A stretch of 64,000 bases of DNA from Verrucomicrobiales bacterium (GCA_016795425.1 JAEUHG010000134.1:18787-82786), one strand, 5' to 3'; positions 16,327-25,976 are shown, counted from the stretch's first letter. Numbers and translations are program-made. The notes: a model not told the origin generated them from the sequence alone.

Positions 16327-18645
16327 CTATTTGTTCGCCGCGTCCGCCGTTATCGCCGCGTCCGTGGAAGGTCCAACTCGCACGGTCCGGTAGAACCGGT
16401 GATCCGCTCCCATGCCCTGGGGATCGATGAGTTGGGATTCCGGCCCAGTTCCCACTCCCGAGGCGGCCCGCAGCCAATCCACGAGGTTGGTCGAAGTCTC
16501 CAGGACGTATTCCACACCGGGATCCCCGTCAAAAGTAACGAAGACGCCTTTTGAGCGATCGAAACTCAGCTGCAACGGACTTGGAAGGCGAGGATTCGAA
16601 GCCAGAGCTTGATCGGAGTCCCAGTCCAACAAGGCGCCGTCGGCGATGACGTAACCATCGGTGCCGGTGTTGCGAATGATCACGCGGCTCCTGGTGCCCT
16701 TCGGAAACCAATACTTTCCGATGCGCACCCATTTGCCGCCGTTGATGCGCTGGTTGACCCGGACCGTCGTCGATCCGTTGCCATGGCGAATCTCCACCGG
16801 CACGTTGCTCGCCCGGTTGGCGGCCGCCGTATAGAAGACATAGACGTCATACCAACCCGCTGTCGGTACCGTGGGGATATACTCCACGCTCTTGGTTCCC
16901 TTGCCGCTGTTCTGATCATGCAGGTAGTCGGAACCCCAGAAGCCCGGAGTGGTTGTGGAGGCGGTCCATCCCGCGCTCTTGATCACTCGCAAGGGGCCGT
17001 CCGCATTATCGACTTTAAGGTAGGAGACCGGATCATTGTCGGAGAGATACAGGTGTGCCTCGTAGTCAGGGAAAGCGGAGTAACCGGGCCCTGACTCCAG
17101 AGTAACTTGGATATCCTCGGTCGACTCCGCCTCGATGTCGTCGATGGGGGTCACTGTCAGCAACGCCGTCGAGGCGCCTGCTGGGATCGTAATGCTGCGT
17201 CCAGGATGGGAATAATCCACCCCAGGGATTGCCGATCCATCGATGTCGAAGAAAACGGTCAGCGGTGTCCTCAAGTCCCCCGTGCGGGTGAACGCGAAGG
17301 AGTCCGTGACCGACGGCTCGGCAGCACCGGTACCGAGGTGTCGGACGCTGACGGTGACCTCTGGGATGGGGACCAATTGCACCGCATCGACGACGACAAA
17401 ACCGTCCGTTCCGGTGGTGCGCACGACGATCTTTCCGTTGGACCCAGGGTCGAAGAGGAAAACTCCGAGCGAGACCCAGGCCCCGTTGTTGATCCTCTGG
17501 TTGACCAAGACGGTTTGTGTGCCGCCAGAGTAGTAGATATCGACAGGCACATTGCTGGCCCGATTCGCCGCCGCAGTATGCCGAATGAGCACCTCATACC
17601 TGGCCTGTGACGTCAAATAGGGATAGAAGGCGACGCTCTTGGTGCCCTTTCCCGCGTTCTGATCATGCCAGTAGTCTGCTCCCTGGTATCCCGGGGTCGT
17701 CGTGGATCTGGACCACGTGCCTATCGGCACGACCCGACCCACGCCGTCTGAATTATCCACCGTCAGGAATGGGCCCCAGTCATTGTCGTCAATCGTCACC
17801 GTCGCGCCGGACGGAGTTCCCACCCTGTACCCGGGGCCAATGGCCATGGTCAGGTTCACATATTCACTCGGACCTTCCGGCTCCAAGTCGGCCACTGGCT
17901 TGATGATGACGGAGGCGGTCGACGAACCCACTGCGAAGGTGACCGAAGAACCAACGACTTCGAAATCACGCCGCTCGCTCGCAGTACCGACAAGAGAGTA
18001 GTTCACCGTCAACGGCAGATCGGTCGCACCGCTTCGACTCAAGGTGAACGTTCCATAATCCCAGGCCTGCCACGGCACCATCGGCTCGGTGGCTACGCTA
18101 TCCGACGCGACAACCGTCACAACAGGGGAATCTGTTAGCACCAGTTGAACCGCGTCCGCGCAGACAATTCCATCGGTTCCCGAGGTGCGGATCACAATCG
18201 ACCCTGAGGAGCCTTGCCTGAAGGAGTGCACCCCCAGCCTCACCCAACTTCCTCCATTCACCCGTTGGTTGACCGTGTACGTCCGGCTTCCGCTCGCATG
18301 GATGACGTCCACCGGGACATTGCTGGCGCGATTGGCGGCGGAGGGATAGCGGAGGAACACCTCATAAGACCCGGGGATGGTCACATTCGGAATGAAGTGG
18401 AACTCCTTGGTGCCTTTGGAGGTGTTGCCGTCGTGACGGTAATCCATGGCCCAATACCCCGGCGTGTCCGATGCCGGAATCCAACTGCCCGACATCCTGA
18501 TCTGGGAGCTACGGTCGGCATTGTCGACAATGATCGTGGTCGGTATCTGGGCCACCGCCGGGAAGCCCATCAGCAGGATGACAAGTCTCCACAGGAGCCT
18601 TTGGCAAGGGAGGCGGCTCAAGGAAAATAAACGGGCGGAATTCAT
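16327..18645 (-). CDS. Secreted protein with alternating golvesin-like and Calx-beta domains
   Basis: A 772-residue protein with a signal peptide (about 1-32). Three golvesin C-terminal-like domains are visible (about 37-168, 290-422 and 540-672). Each carries W...TTPG(Y/F)..DY.HD, a KGTK segment, ANRASNVPV, VNQR(I/V)N.G.WV.(L/I)G and TGTDG motifs. Calx-beta domains (about 175-285 and 425-535) sit between them and end in acidic DDN(D/W)-type calcium loops. The C-terminus (about 685-765) is the short beta-rich unit typical of verrucomicrobial secreted proteins (Y.LETSTNL.DW ... FYR). No catalytic domain is seen. It is probably a cell-surface or extracellular binding protein. Confidence 0.88.
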   Translation of the reverse strand: MNSARLFSLSRLPCQRLLWRLVILLMGFPAVAQIPTTIIVDNADRSSQIRMSGSWIPASDTPGYWAMDYRHDGNTSKGTKEFHFIPNVTIPGSYEVFLRYPSAANRASNVPVDVIHASGSRTYTVNQRVNGGSWVRLGVHSFRQGSSGSIVIRTSGTDGIVCADAVQLVLTDSPVVTVVASDSVATEPMVPWQAWDYGTFTLSRSGATDLPLTVNYSLVGTASERRDFEVVGSSVTFAVGSSTASVIIKPVADLEPEGPSEYVNLTMAIGPGYRVGTPSGATVTIDDNDWGPFLTVDNSDGVGRVVPIGTWSRSTTTPGYQGADYWHDQNAGKGTKSVAFYPYLTSQARYEVLIRHTAAANRASNVPVDIYYSGGTQTVLVNQRINNGAWVSLGVFLFDPGSNGKIVVRTTGTDGFVVVDAVQLVPIPEVTVSVRHLGTGAAEPSVTDSFAFTRTGDLRTPLTVFFDIDGSAIPGVDYSHPGRSITIPAGASTALLTVTPIDDIEAESTEDIQVTLESGPGYSAFPDYEAHLYLSDNDPVSYLKVDNADGPLRVIKSAGWTASTTTPGFWGSDYLHDQNSGKGTKSVEYIPTVPTAGWYDVYVFYTAAANRASNVPVEIRHGNGSTTVRVNQRINGGKWVRIGKYWFPKGTRSRVIIRNTGTDGYVIADGALLDWDSDQALASNPRLPSPLQLSFDRSKGVFVTFDGDPGVEYVLETSTNLVDWLRAASGVGTGPESQLIDPQGMGADHRFYRTVRVGPSTDAAITADAANK

Positions 18646-19111
18646 GACGAGTTCAGGTCAAAATTGACTTCAGTTCGTACTACTAAGAAGCCTTCGGTTC
18701 CCAAGGTTGCGCGGATTCTCCATGAACTGGCTCGAACCCTTGGCGCAGCGTACCCGGCCGCAGGACCGCGGGCTGCCCCGGGGCGCCGCCACGCGATCGG
18801 GAGCGAGGCATGGCACAGGCTCCATACGCCCGCCAGGAATGGAGAAGCCCAAGGACTGCAGCGCCAGGGCTCGTCGAAAGCTGTGATGGGTCCGTCCATC
18901 CTTCCTGGTATCGAGAAGCGGTTCAGGTTCGTCCCGCGTTCGGGAACTCGGAATCCCGCAAGCGAACAACCCGCTGCCGAACCCTTCGTCCGGACTCGCC
19001 GCAACCGACTATACCGGTGGAGTTGACCCGAGTTCACCCGATGGCATGCAGGATGCTGAATCAACGTGCCCCGGTCGTGCCGGTCCGCCATTTTCCATCC
19101 AGCACCCGACG
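18646..19111. promoter_or_regulatory. Divergent intergenic region, golvesin gene / permease gene
   Basis: A 466-bp gap between divergent start codons. It contains a 120-codon open frame (18664-19026) with Arg/Pro-rich composition and no recognisable domain, which I do not call a gene. Promoters for both flanking genes must lie here, but none is clear by eye. Confidence 0.3.
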
Positions 19112-21508
19112 ATGATGACCGACCTGAGATTCGCCTTCCGCCAACTGCTCGGAAACCCGGGATTCTCCGCCGTGGCTGTGCTTACCCTGGCCCTGGGTAT
19201 TGGTGCCAACACCGCGATTTTCAGCGTCATCAATGCGGTCCTCCTACGTCCGCCGCCGTTCCGGGAACCCGACCAGCTCGTCTACATTTCGGAGAAATCC
19301 AAGGACCTCGACGGCATGTCCGTGGCCTATCCCAATTTCCTGGATTGGCAGCGCCAGCAGGATGCCTTCGTCAGCCTGGCGGCGTTTCGATCCGAACAAT
19401 GGAATCTCACCGGCGATGGTCATCCCGAACGCATCACTGGCCTGCAGGTTTCCGCCAGTTTCTTCGCCACCCTCGGGATTCAACCTCTGCGCGGCCGAGC
19501 CTTCCATGACGACGAAGATCGCATTGGTGGCGAACGAGTCGTCGTGCTCGGCGAAGGCCTTTGGCGACGGCGTTTCGGCGGCGACCCTTCGATACTGAAC
19601 CGCACGGTCACCCTCAACGGGGACCCCTACACCGTCATTGGCATTCTCCCGGCGTCCTTTCAATTCCCGAGACGCGTTGAACTCTGGACTCCCATCGGGC
19701 ACAAGGCCGAGTGGACGGACCAACGCGGCTGGCACCCCGGCATGTACGTTCTCGGCCGGCTCAAACCCGGCATGAACCTGCCCGAGGCGCGCCGCAGCCT
19801 GGAGACGGTGGCGGCCCGTCTGGCCAAGGAATATCCCGACACCAACACGGGAAACAGCGTCACCGTCATGGCTCTGCAGGAGCGACTCGCCGGACCGAGT
19901 ATTCGCACCGCGCTGCTGACGCTTCTTGGCGCGGTGACGATTGTCCTCCTGATCGCGTGCACCAACGTCACCAACCTCCTTCTCGCCCGTGCCACGCGCC
20001 GACGAAAGGAAATGGTGGTCCGGTTGGCCCTGGGCGCCAGCCGCTGGCAGCTGCTTCGCCAGTTGCTGGTTGAAAGTCTGCTGCTGGCGGGGATCGGCGG
20101 TCTCGCCGGACTCCTGCTCGCCTACTGGGGGACCGCCGGCTTGACCCACTTGCTGCCCGCCCAGGCCCAAGAGATGGTCACCATCAACCTTGATCGCACG
20201 GTCCTGCTCTTCTCGTTTGCCGTGGCAATCACCACCGGCTTTCTCTTCGGGCTCGCCCCCGCTTGGAAACTCTCCCATGGCGAATCCACCGAGGCCTTGA
20301 ACGAAGGCGGCCGATGCGAAATCGAAGGGACAGGCCGAGGCTTGGGTCGTCGATTGCTCATCGTCGGCGAAGTCGCTTTCGCCCTGATCCTCCTGGTCGC
20401 CGCCGGACTTCTACTTCGCAGCTTCAGCCGACTCCAAGCCGTACCGGTCGGCCTCGATCCGAAAAACGTTCTGACCCTGCAACTCAGCCTGCCGAAGTAC
20501 AAATATCCCGACACCGCTCGACAGTCTCAGTTCTTTCAGCGAGCACTCGAAGAGGTCCGTTCCATCCCTGGTGTGCTTTCGGCCGCTTTCATCGCTCCGT
20601 TGCCGCTCGGCTTCGGCGGCTGGCAATCCGGGATCCGCATCGAAGGTCAACCCGAGCCCAAACCCGGTCAGGGGCTCATGAGCGATTTCGCGGTCGCAAC
20701 TCCCGAGTACTTCAAAACCATGGGCGTACCGCTCCTGAAAGGGCGCGCCTTCAGGGACTCCGATGACGGCCAGTTCCCCGTGTGCATCATCGACGAAACC
20801 TTCGAGCGACGACACTTCGCCGGGGATGCCGTCGGCAAACGCCTGGCTCGCGGCAGCACCAACTCCCCCTGGATGACCATTGTCGGTGTCGCGGGTCATG
20901 TGAAAAACTACGGCGCCGGCGAGGAATCGCGCATCGAAACGTACGTGCCCGTCGCTCAGAGCGGGGCTAGCGAAATGTCACTGGTCCTCAAAACCGCCGT
21001 GGCTCCCCAGGCCCTGGCAGAGACAGCTCGCCACCGGATCCTGTCGGTCGATCCCGATCAACCTGTCGCCGAGATTCTGACGATGGACCAGGTGCTGGCA
21101 CGAACCGTCGCGGAACGTCGGCTTGCCATGCTGCTTCTGAGCTTGTTTGCCATGCTGGCGCTGGTGCTGGCGGCGATCGGGCTCTATGGAGTCATGGCAT
21201 TCAATGTCGCCCATCGTACGCGCGAGATCGGCATTCGCATGGCCCTGGGCGCCCAAGCCGGCGACGTGCTTGGCCTGGTCCTTCGCCAGGGAGGAAAACT
21301 GGTGGGATTCGGCGTCGTGGCTGGACTCGTAGGCGCCTTTGCGGCGACCCAACTCATGCGAACACTTCTCTTTCAGGTCCGACCGACCGACGCCGTCACC
21401 TACGCCGCAACCCCGCTTCTCCTCGGATTGGTGGCGCTGTTGGCCTGCTGGCTTCCGGCTCATCGCGCCTCCCGTTTGGATCCCATCGCCGCTCTTCGCA
21501 AAGACTAG
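19112..21508 (+). CDS. ABC transporter permease, ADOP / MacB-FtsX type
   Basis: The 798-residue protein has two tandem MacB_PCD + FtsX modules, the layout of acidobacterial-type duplicated orphan permeases (ADOP). The N-terminus (DLRFAFRQLLGNPGFSAVAVLTLALGIGANTAIFSVINAVLLRP split over the first membrane segment) is diagnostic. The first FtsX region lies near 270-395 (with LLLARATRRRKEMVVRLALGASR). The C-terminal FtsX lies near 680-795 (YGVMAFNVAHRTREIGIRMALGA). No ATPase gene is adjacent, as is usual for the group. Function is unknown; peptide, lipid or macrolide-type export is typical of MacB relatives. The start chosen is the first of two adjacent ATGs. Confidence 0.92.
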   Translation: MMTDLRFAFRQLLGNPGFSAVAVLTLALGIGANTAIFSVINAVLLRPPPFREPDQLVYISEKSKDLDGMSVAYPNFLDWQRQQDAFVSLAAFRSEQWNLTGDGHPERITGLQVSASFFATLGIQPLRGRAFHDDEDRIGGERVVVLGEGLWRRRFGGDPSILNRTVTLNGDPYTVIGILPASFQFPRRVELWTPIGHKAEWTDQRGWHPGMYVLGRLKPGMNLPEARRSLETVAARLAKEYPDTNTGNSVTVMALQERLAGPSIRTALLTLLGAVTIVLLIACTNVTNLLLARATRRRKEMVVRLALGASRWQLLRQLLVESLLLAGIGGLAGLLLAYWGTAGLTHLLPAQAQEMVTINLDRTVLLFSFAVAITTGFLFGLAPAWKLSHGESTEALNEGGRCEIEGTGRGLGRRLLIVGEVAFALILLVAAGLLLRSFSRLQAVPVGLDPKNVLTLQLSLPKYKYPDTARQSQFFQRALEEVRSIPGVLSAAFIAPLPLGFGGWQSGIRIEGQPEPKPGQGLMSDFAVATPEYFKTMGVPLLKGRAFRDSDDGQFPVCIIDETFERRHFAGDAVGKRLARGSTNSPWMTIVGVAGHVKNYGAGEESRIETYVPVAQSGASEMSLVLKTAVAPQALAETARHRILSVDPDQPVAEILTMDQVLARTVAERRLAMLLLSLFAMLALVLAAIGLYGVMAFNVAHRTREIGIRMALGAQAGDVLGLVLRQGGKLVGFGVVAGLVGAFAATQLMRTLLFQVRPTDAVTYAATPLLLGLVALLACWLPAHRASRLDPIAALRKD

Positions 21509-21682
21509 CCCACCTTCCTCCCTGCGTACCGCAGGCAATACCGCCGCCAGCGGGAGGGCACGCTTGGCTCAACTGCTCGGGCTTGGATACGCGAAGCCCC
21601 ATCGCCGCGCCGTCAAACAGGCAACCAGGGCTGTCGCCCCGCCTCCCTGGCTTTTGGGTGCCGCTTGCGACACCCTCGAACC
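21509..21682. other. Short spacer between the permease and esterase-fusion genes
   Basis: These 174 bp contain no supported gene. No strong terminator with a T-run is visible. Confidence 0.3.
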
Positions 21683-24511
21683 ATGACTCGTTCGAAAGGA
21701 CACACTCCTTGTCGCTGGGGCCATTCCCTCAAGCACGATCGAGAAGGCATCGGGTTCACCTCGAGCAAAGACGCACCCGCGCAGCGTGGACCTTCCCGCC
21801 CCTTTCCTACCCGGCGCCTGGGCGCGGCACCACGTGCCGGTCTGTGGCTCTCTTTCGTCCTAGTCGTGACATTCTCCCGGATCCCACCGGCACAGTCCTC
21901 GACGCCTCGCCTTCCGCTTTGGTCGGAGGCGGCGCCCGCCGCCCAGGGTCCTGCCCCGAGCGGCACCGCCTCGCTGACCGTCTACCGACCACCCAAGCCG
22001 AACGGCGCCATCGTCGTCATCTGCCCCGGCGGGGGTTATGGTGGCCTCGCCAGGGAACCCGAAGGCGACGGCATTGCACGCTGGCTCAACCGCCACAACC
22101 TCACCGGCGTCGTCCTCGAATACCGAATGCCCGCAGGCAACCATGCCGTCCCATTACTCGACGCTCAGCGGGCACTCCGTTGGACCCGATCCCAGGCCAA
22201 GGATTGGGGCTGCGATCCGGACCGCATCGGTATCATCGGCTTTTCGGCTGGCGGCCATCTGGCCTCCACCGCCGCCACCCATTTCGATGCCGGCAACCCA
22301 CAAGCCAACGACCCCGTCGAGCGCTTCGGGTGCCGACCCAATTTCGCGATCCTGGTCTACCCGGTGATTACCATGGGCGCTTGGACCCACAACGGGTCCA
22401 AACAAAACCTCATGGGATCAAATCCGAGTCCGGAGGTTGTAAAATGGTTCTCCAACGAACTTCAGGTCACCGAGCAGACTCCGCCCACTTTTCTTGCCCA
22501 CCCGCGCGATGACCGGGTGGTGCCACCCGAGAACAGCCGACAGTTCTATCGTGCACTGGGAGACCATGGAGTCCCGTCGCGCTATCTCGAACTTCCCCGT
22601 GGTGACCACGGTTTAAACGGGTACCAGGGTCCGATGTGGGACGCCTGGCAGACTGGCGCGTTGCGCTGGTTGGCGGAACTCAAGTTCATCCCTGCCGACG
22701 ATGCCGAGACCGTCCCGACGCAACCCCACTCACCTCCGTTTCCCGACTTCGCATCTCTGGCGACCGGACCACAACAAATCCGACTTCTTCCCGGCGTCGG
22801 TCAGTTTGTCTTTAGCCTCTACGGCGTTCCCGGGGATCCCGCCACCGTTCGACAATTGGTTGACGTCCTGCGCGATCGCGGCCTCGGCAACGGCTTCGAT
22901 CCCGGCCCCGGTCCAGGCCCGGGAACCGCCACGATTCTGGATGAACTCGCCGCGAATGGCTGGCCCGTCGTCTTCTACTCGGGCGGTGAGATGCAGATCA
23001 AAGGTGGCCGCGCCGTTTTTGGTCCGGAACACGAGGCGGCACTTGCCGGCATGGATCGTGCCGGGATCTTCTGTGCCTACCAATTGGGCGAGTGGGGTTA
23101 TTACTTCCACAATCTCTCCCACCACGAAGCCTGGTGGCGCGACGTCTACGGCGCCGATTACGAGACCTTCAAGCATCTCAAGAAGCCTGCCGGACTCGCC
23201 GGCTACGATCGCCGACCCGCCTCGCGCCAAGAGTGCCATGCGGTCCTCAAAGACTACTTTGAGAGCCGCAGTCGCGATTTACTCGGACGCGTCATCAGTG
23301 TCACCGGTCATTCCCACTATGAGGCCTACGCCGGGGAATGGGGCGCCCGGTGTATCGGACTCGAACTCGGGGAGAACATCGCTTTCACCCAATCGAAAAT
23401 CGCCTTTGCGCGAGGTGCCGCCCGGTCGTGGTCCAAGCCATGGTCGGTTCAGGTCAGTCCTTGGTTTGGACCGAGTTGCACCACGCGAGGCGAGTTGCGC
23501 ACCGAAGGCGGCATTGTGCGCGGACTCGACGCCGGTCACTCACTCAGTTTTTACGAGCGCATGTGGCTCCACGGTTGGTTCGCCGGCACGGCCATGGTCA
23601 CTCCGGAGAACAGCATCGCCATCTTCTTTGAAAAAGACGCTGCGCCATGGCCCCTGACCGAGCACGGACACAAAGCCGCCGAGATTTTTCGGTTGATGAC
23701 CTCCCACACCCGCGGCATTCCCTACACGCCGGTGGCCGTCGTCCTCGATCGCTTCGCGGGCTACAACGGTTACATGGACAAGCCCTGGGGCATCCTGGAA
23801 CCCACCCCGGGCGACCGCGAATGCCGCGATCTGTTCGATCACCAACTCTTTCCCGGCAGCGACCACATTCACAACAAGCCTGATCCCAACAATCCAGAGG
23901 CCAGTTACCTGCGAGCCACACCTTACGGCGAGATCTTCGACGTCCTCTTGTCCAGTGCGCCCCCTGAAATCCTGAGTTCCTATCCGGTGATCCTGCTGGC
24001 CGGTGATCATGAGTTTCACCCGGCGTTTCTTGGCGAATTGGAAAAGGCCCTGCGCCGCGGCCGCCGGGTGCTGATGTCGCAGCGCCATCGCGACGCGCTG
24101 GGTGCTGAATTCGAACGGCTTTCGCGGCAAGGCGTGGTGGAGGTGCTGGAGGCATGGACCCACCCCGCAACCGGTCGCGCGACGGCCATCGGCAACCCGC
24201 GTCTTCAGGCCCTTGCTCGAGACTTGCTGCCGTTCGATCTCACCGGCGACCCGGTGCATTACGCCATCAACCGAACCCCGACAGGTTGGGTCATCGAGCT
24301 CATCAATAACACCGGGGTCACCAAGCGCGGCCATCAACCGGCCGTCGTCGATTCGCAAGCCAACATCCGCGTCGGCGTGCATAGCAAGTTCGACACCGCG
24401 CAGGTCAAGGCGTGGCGCGCCGGGAGGGATTTTGGCGTCACGAATCGCGTGGACCTCGTATTGGGACCTGGGGCTGTCGAATTTCTCGAGTGGATGGACC
24501 CCCGCCCCTGA
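21683..24511 (+). CDS. Acetyl-xylan-esterase-like domain fused to a large unassigned domain
   Basis: A 942-residue protein. Residues about 52-72 look like a signal peptide or anchor preceded by an unusually long Arg-rich leader, so the true start is uncertain (an upstream TTG at 21665 and a near CTG are alternatives). The first domain (about 75-325) is a BD-FAE/acetyl-xylan-esterase-like alpha/beta hydrolase. It has CPGGGYGGLA as oxyanion region, GFSAGG with Ser188, a HPRDDRVVP Asp, and RGDHG His. Residues about 335-942 form a long region rich in Trp, Tyr and His (HYEAYAGEWGARC, LGEWGYYFHNLSHHE) that looks like a (beta/alpha)-barrel carbohydrate enzyme plus beta-domains. I cannot place it in a named family. 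Confidence 0.8.
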   Translation: MTRSKGHTPCRWGHSLKHDREGIGFTSSKDAPAQRGPSRPFPTRRLGAAPRAGLWLSFVLVVTFSRIPPAQSSTPRLPLWSEAAPAAQGPAPSGTASLTVYRPPKPNGAIVVICPGGGYGGLAREPEGDGIARWLNRHNLTGVVLEYRMPAGNHAVPLLDAQRALRWTRSQAKDWGCDPDRIGIIGFSAGGHLASTAATHFDAGNPQANDPVERFGCRPNFAILVYPVITMGAWTHNGSKQNLMGSNPSPEVVKWFSNELQVTEQTPPTFLAHPRDDRVVPPENSRQFYRALGDHGVPSRYLELPRGDHGLNGYQGPMWDAWQTGALRWLAELKFIPADDAETVPTQPHSPPFPDFASLATGPQQIRLLPGVGQFVFSLYGVPGDPATVRQLVDVLRDRGLGNGFDPGPGPGPGTATILDELAANGWPVVFYSGGEMQIKGGRAVFGPEHEAALAGMDRAGIFCAYQLGEWGYYFHNLSHHEAWWRDVYGADYETFKHLKKPAGLAGYDRRPASRQECHAVLKDYFESRSRDLLGRVISVTGHSHYEAYAGEWGARCIGLELGENIAFTQSKIAFARGAARSWSKPWSVQVSPWFGPSCTTRGELRTEGGIVRGLDAGHSLSFYERMWLHGWFAGTAMVTPENSIAIFFEKDAAPWPLTEHGHKAAEIFRLMTSHTRGIPYTPVAVVLDRFAGYNGYMDKPWGILEPTPGDRECRDLFDHQLFPGSDHIHNKPDPNNPEASYLRATPYGEIFDVLLSSAPPEILSSYPVILLAGDHEFHPAFLGELEKALRRGRRVLMSQRHRDALGAEFERLSRQGVVEVLEAWTHPATGRATAIGNPRLQALARDLLPFDLTGDPVHYAINRTPTGWVIELINNTGVTKRGHQPAVVDSQANIRVGVHSKFDTAQVKAWRAGRDFGVTNRVDLVLGPGAVEFLEWMDPRP

Positions 24512-24524
24512 CCGCTCATCGACC

Positions 24525-24577
24525 GGGTGTACCCACCCTTCCCCCTTCCCCTTTTCCCTCCCCCCCTTCTCCAGGCT
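24525..24577. repeat. Polypyrimidine tract between genes
   Basis: A nearly pure C/T stretch on the plus strand lies just after the stop of the fusion gene and before the NHL-protein start. It resembles the tracts near 2140 and 31250. Confidence 0.55.
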
Positions 24578-24619
24578 GGAATCGCTCCACTGACGCAGGC
24601 ACCGTCTCGCCCATCACTC

Positions 24620-25579
24620 ATGCGATCCATCATTCAAACTTTTGTCGCGGGCGTGGCGTTGCTTTCGATTTCCGCGTTTAGCGCCGAGCTCAAGTTCTCC
24701 AACGTCCCTGGGTTCTTCGAAAAAGACCCCGACCAGAAGCCCCTTGGCCCGTGCCACGGCGGGTTGGTCATCGACAAGAATGGCGACATTTACGTCACCA
24801 CGGATACAGCCCGCGGCATTGTCGTCTTCTCGCCGGCTGGAAAATTCCTCCGTTCCCTCGGTCCCACGCGCATCCACGCCCTGGAAATTCGCGAGGAGAA
24901 TGGCACCGAGTTCATTTATGCGGCGCGTCCGACCGACCACGAGGTCGTGAAACTGAAGATGAATGGCGAGGTCGTCTGGGTCATCGGCGCACCGGGTGGA
25001 ACCGGACTCTACAAGGACGGCGCCGGCTTTAATCCCTGCGCGGTCACGGTTGCCCCGGATGGCTCCATCTTCGTCGCCGACGGCTACGGTTCGAACCACG
25101 TGCTCAAATTCGACGCGGACCGGAAGTTCGTGAAGGCGTTCGGCGGGATGGGCAGCGAGGAAGGCAAATTCATGACCTGCCACGGCATCGCCGTGGATCG
25201 GCGCTTCGAGAAGCCCCTGCTCCTCGTCTGCAACCGTAACAACGACCGCATCGAGCACTGGGACCTCGACGGCAATTTCATCAAGGTCATCCAAAAAGAT
25301 CTTCGCATGCCCGCCGCGGTACATATCCGCGGCGATTACGCCGTGTTCCCCGAGCTAAAAGGGCGTGTCACCGTCGTCGACAAATCCGGCGCCATCGTCG
25401 CCCAACTCGGCGATAACCCGGTTGTTCCCCAACGCGCCAACTTCGGCCTGACGCCCGACAAATGGACCGAAGGCATTTTCAATTCCCCTCACGGCGCTTC
25501 CATCGACAAAGACGGCAACGTTCTCGTGTCCGAGTGGAGCCAGTTCGGGCGCGTTCACAAGTTCGCCCTCACCAAGTAA
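24620..25579 (+). CDS. Secreted NHL-repeat / six-bladed beta-propeller protein
   Basis: A 319-residue protein with a signal peptide (about 1-22). NHL-type blades repeat through the sequence. Each has an 'I.VDK.GNIYV.D....I..F...GKF...G' pattern, as in GLVIDKNGDIYVTT, VTVAPDGSIFVADGYG and ASIDKDGNVLVSEW. NHL propellers mediate binding or, in some families, lyase or peptidylglycine-amidating activity; no catalytic set is recognised here. The start was moved to the ATG at 24620 because the upstream open frame is translated from the polypyrimidine tract. It lies 108 bp after the esterase-fusion gene and may be co-transcribed with it. Confidence 0.87.
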   Translation: MRSIIQTFVAGVALLSISAFSAELKFSNVPGFFEKDPDQKPLGPCHGGLVIDKNGDIYVTTDTARGIVVFSPAGKFLRSLGPTRIHALEIREENGTEFIYAARPTDHEVVKLKMNGEVVWVIGAPGGTGLYKDGAGFNPCAVTVAPDGSIFVADGYGSNHVLKFDADRKFVKAFGGMGSEEGKFMTCHGIAVDRRFEKPLLLVCNRNNDRIEHWDLDGNFIKVIQKDLRMPAAVHIRGDYAVFPELKGRVTVVDKSGAIVAQLGDNPVVPQRANFGLTPDKWTEGIFNSPHGASIDKDGNVLVSEWSQFGRVHKFALTK

Positions 25580-25714
25580 GTAAGTCGCCCCGGTCGTACC
25601 CCAACAGCCCCCCGGGAATCGGGGGTGGCAGACGAGGTGCGCAACGTTCGGTGTCTCACGGCCAGACCCGGGAGAGGTAAGCTCGCGCGTCGAGACTTTG
25701 ATCTGCGGAACGTC

Positions 25715-25793
25715 TTTACCACGGAGGCACCGAGGCACGGAGATAAAGACCCTGCGCCTTTTCTCTCTGTGCCTCCGTGCCTCGGTGGTGAAC
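25715..25793. repeat. Dispersed long inverted repeat, copy 1
   Basis: The left arm (ACGGAGGCACCGAGGCACGG, 25721-25740) pairs imperfectly with the right arm (CCTCCGTGCCTCGGTGGTG, 25772-25790) around a loop of about 20-30 bases. A closely similar element lies at 30348-30426. This matches a widely scattered bacterial intergenic element whose frames read as TTEARRH and SVPPCLGG. It is probably a non-autonomous repeat; RNA made from it would form a long hairpin. Confidence 0.75.
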
Positions 25794-25861
25794 ACAGGTT
25801 CCAGAGAAGTGTGGACGAACAGAATTTCGCGAGCTGTGGCCAGAAACCGAGCTGGTGCAGC

Positions 25862-25882
25862 CCCTCTCCCGCGGGGAGAGGG
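25862..25882. repeat. Perfect 21-bp palindromic hairpin (REP-like)
   Basis: CCCTCTCCC and GGGAGAGGG flank a GCG centre. This is a perfect 9-bp stem of a type found scattered in many GC-rich genomes, where its frames read as SPLPAGEG. It could also end transcription from the NHL gene, but no T-run follows. Confidence 0.6.
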
Positions 25883-25976
25883 AATACAGGGGGCGGACCA
25901 TGGGTAGAACCCGACACCTTCCTGCTTCTCACAAATCCCTGACAAATCCCCATCAAGAGCGCGATAAGAAGGGCGC

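Larger units (their letters stand above)
25580..25976. other. 397-bp intergenic region carrying two dispersed palindromic elements
   Basis: The gap holds an imperfect long inverted repeat at about 25715-25793 and a perfect 21-bp palindrome at 25862-25882, both annotated separately. A direct repeat ACAAATCCC occurs at 25931 and 25942. A possible promoter follows: CTGACA at 25939-25944, an 18-bp spacer, and GATAAG at 25963-25968, just ahead of the ankyrin gene. Open frames across the palindromes are read-through of the repeats and not genes. Confidence 0.5.

Noticed and set aside
18664..19026. 120-codon frame in the golvesin/permease intergenic region
   Set aside because: No ribosome-binding site, no motif, and Arg/Pro/Ala-rich composition like other spurious frames here.
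25600..25950. Several 60-150 codon frames on both strands
   Set aside because: They are translations of the dispersed inverted repeat and palindrome (reading TTEARRH, SVPPCLGG or SPLPAGEG) and not proteins.
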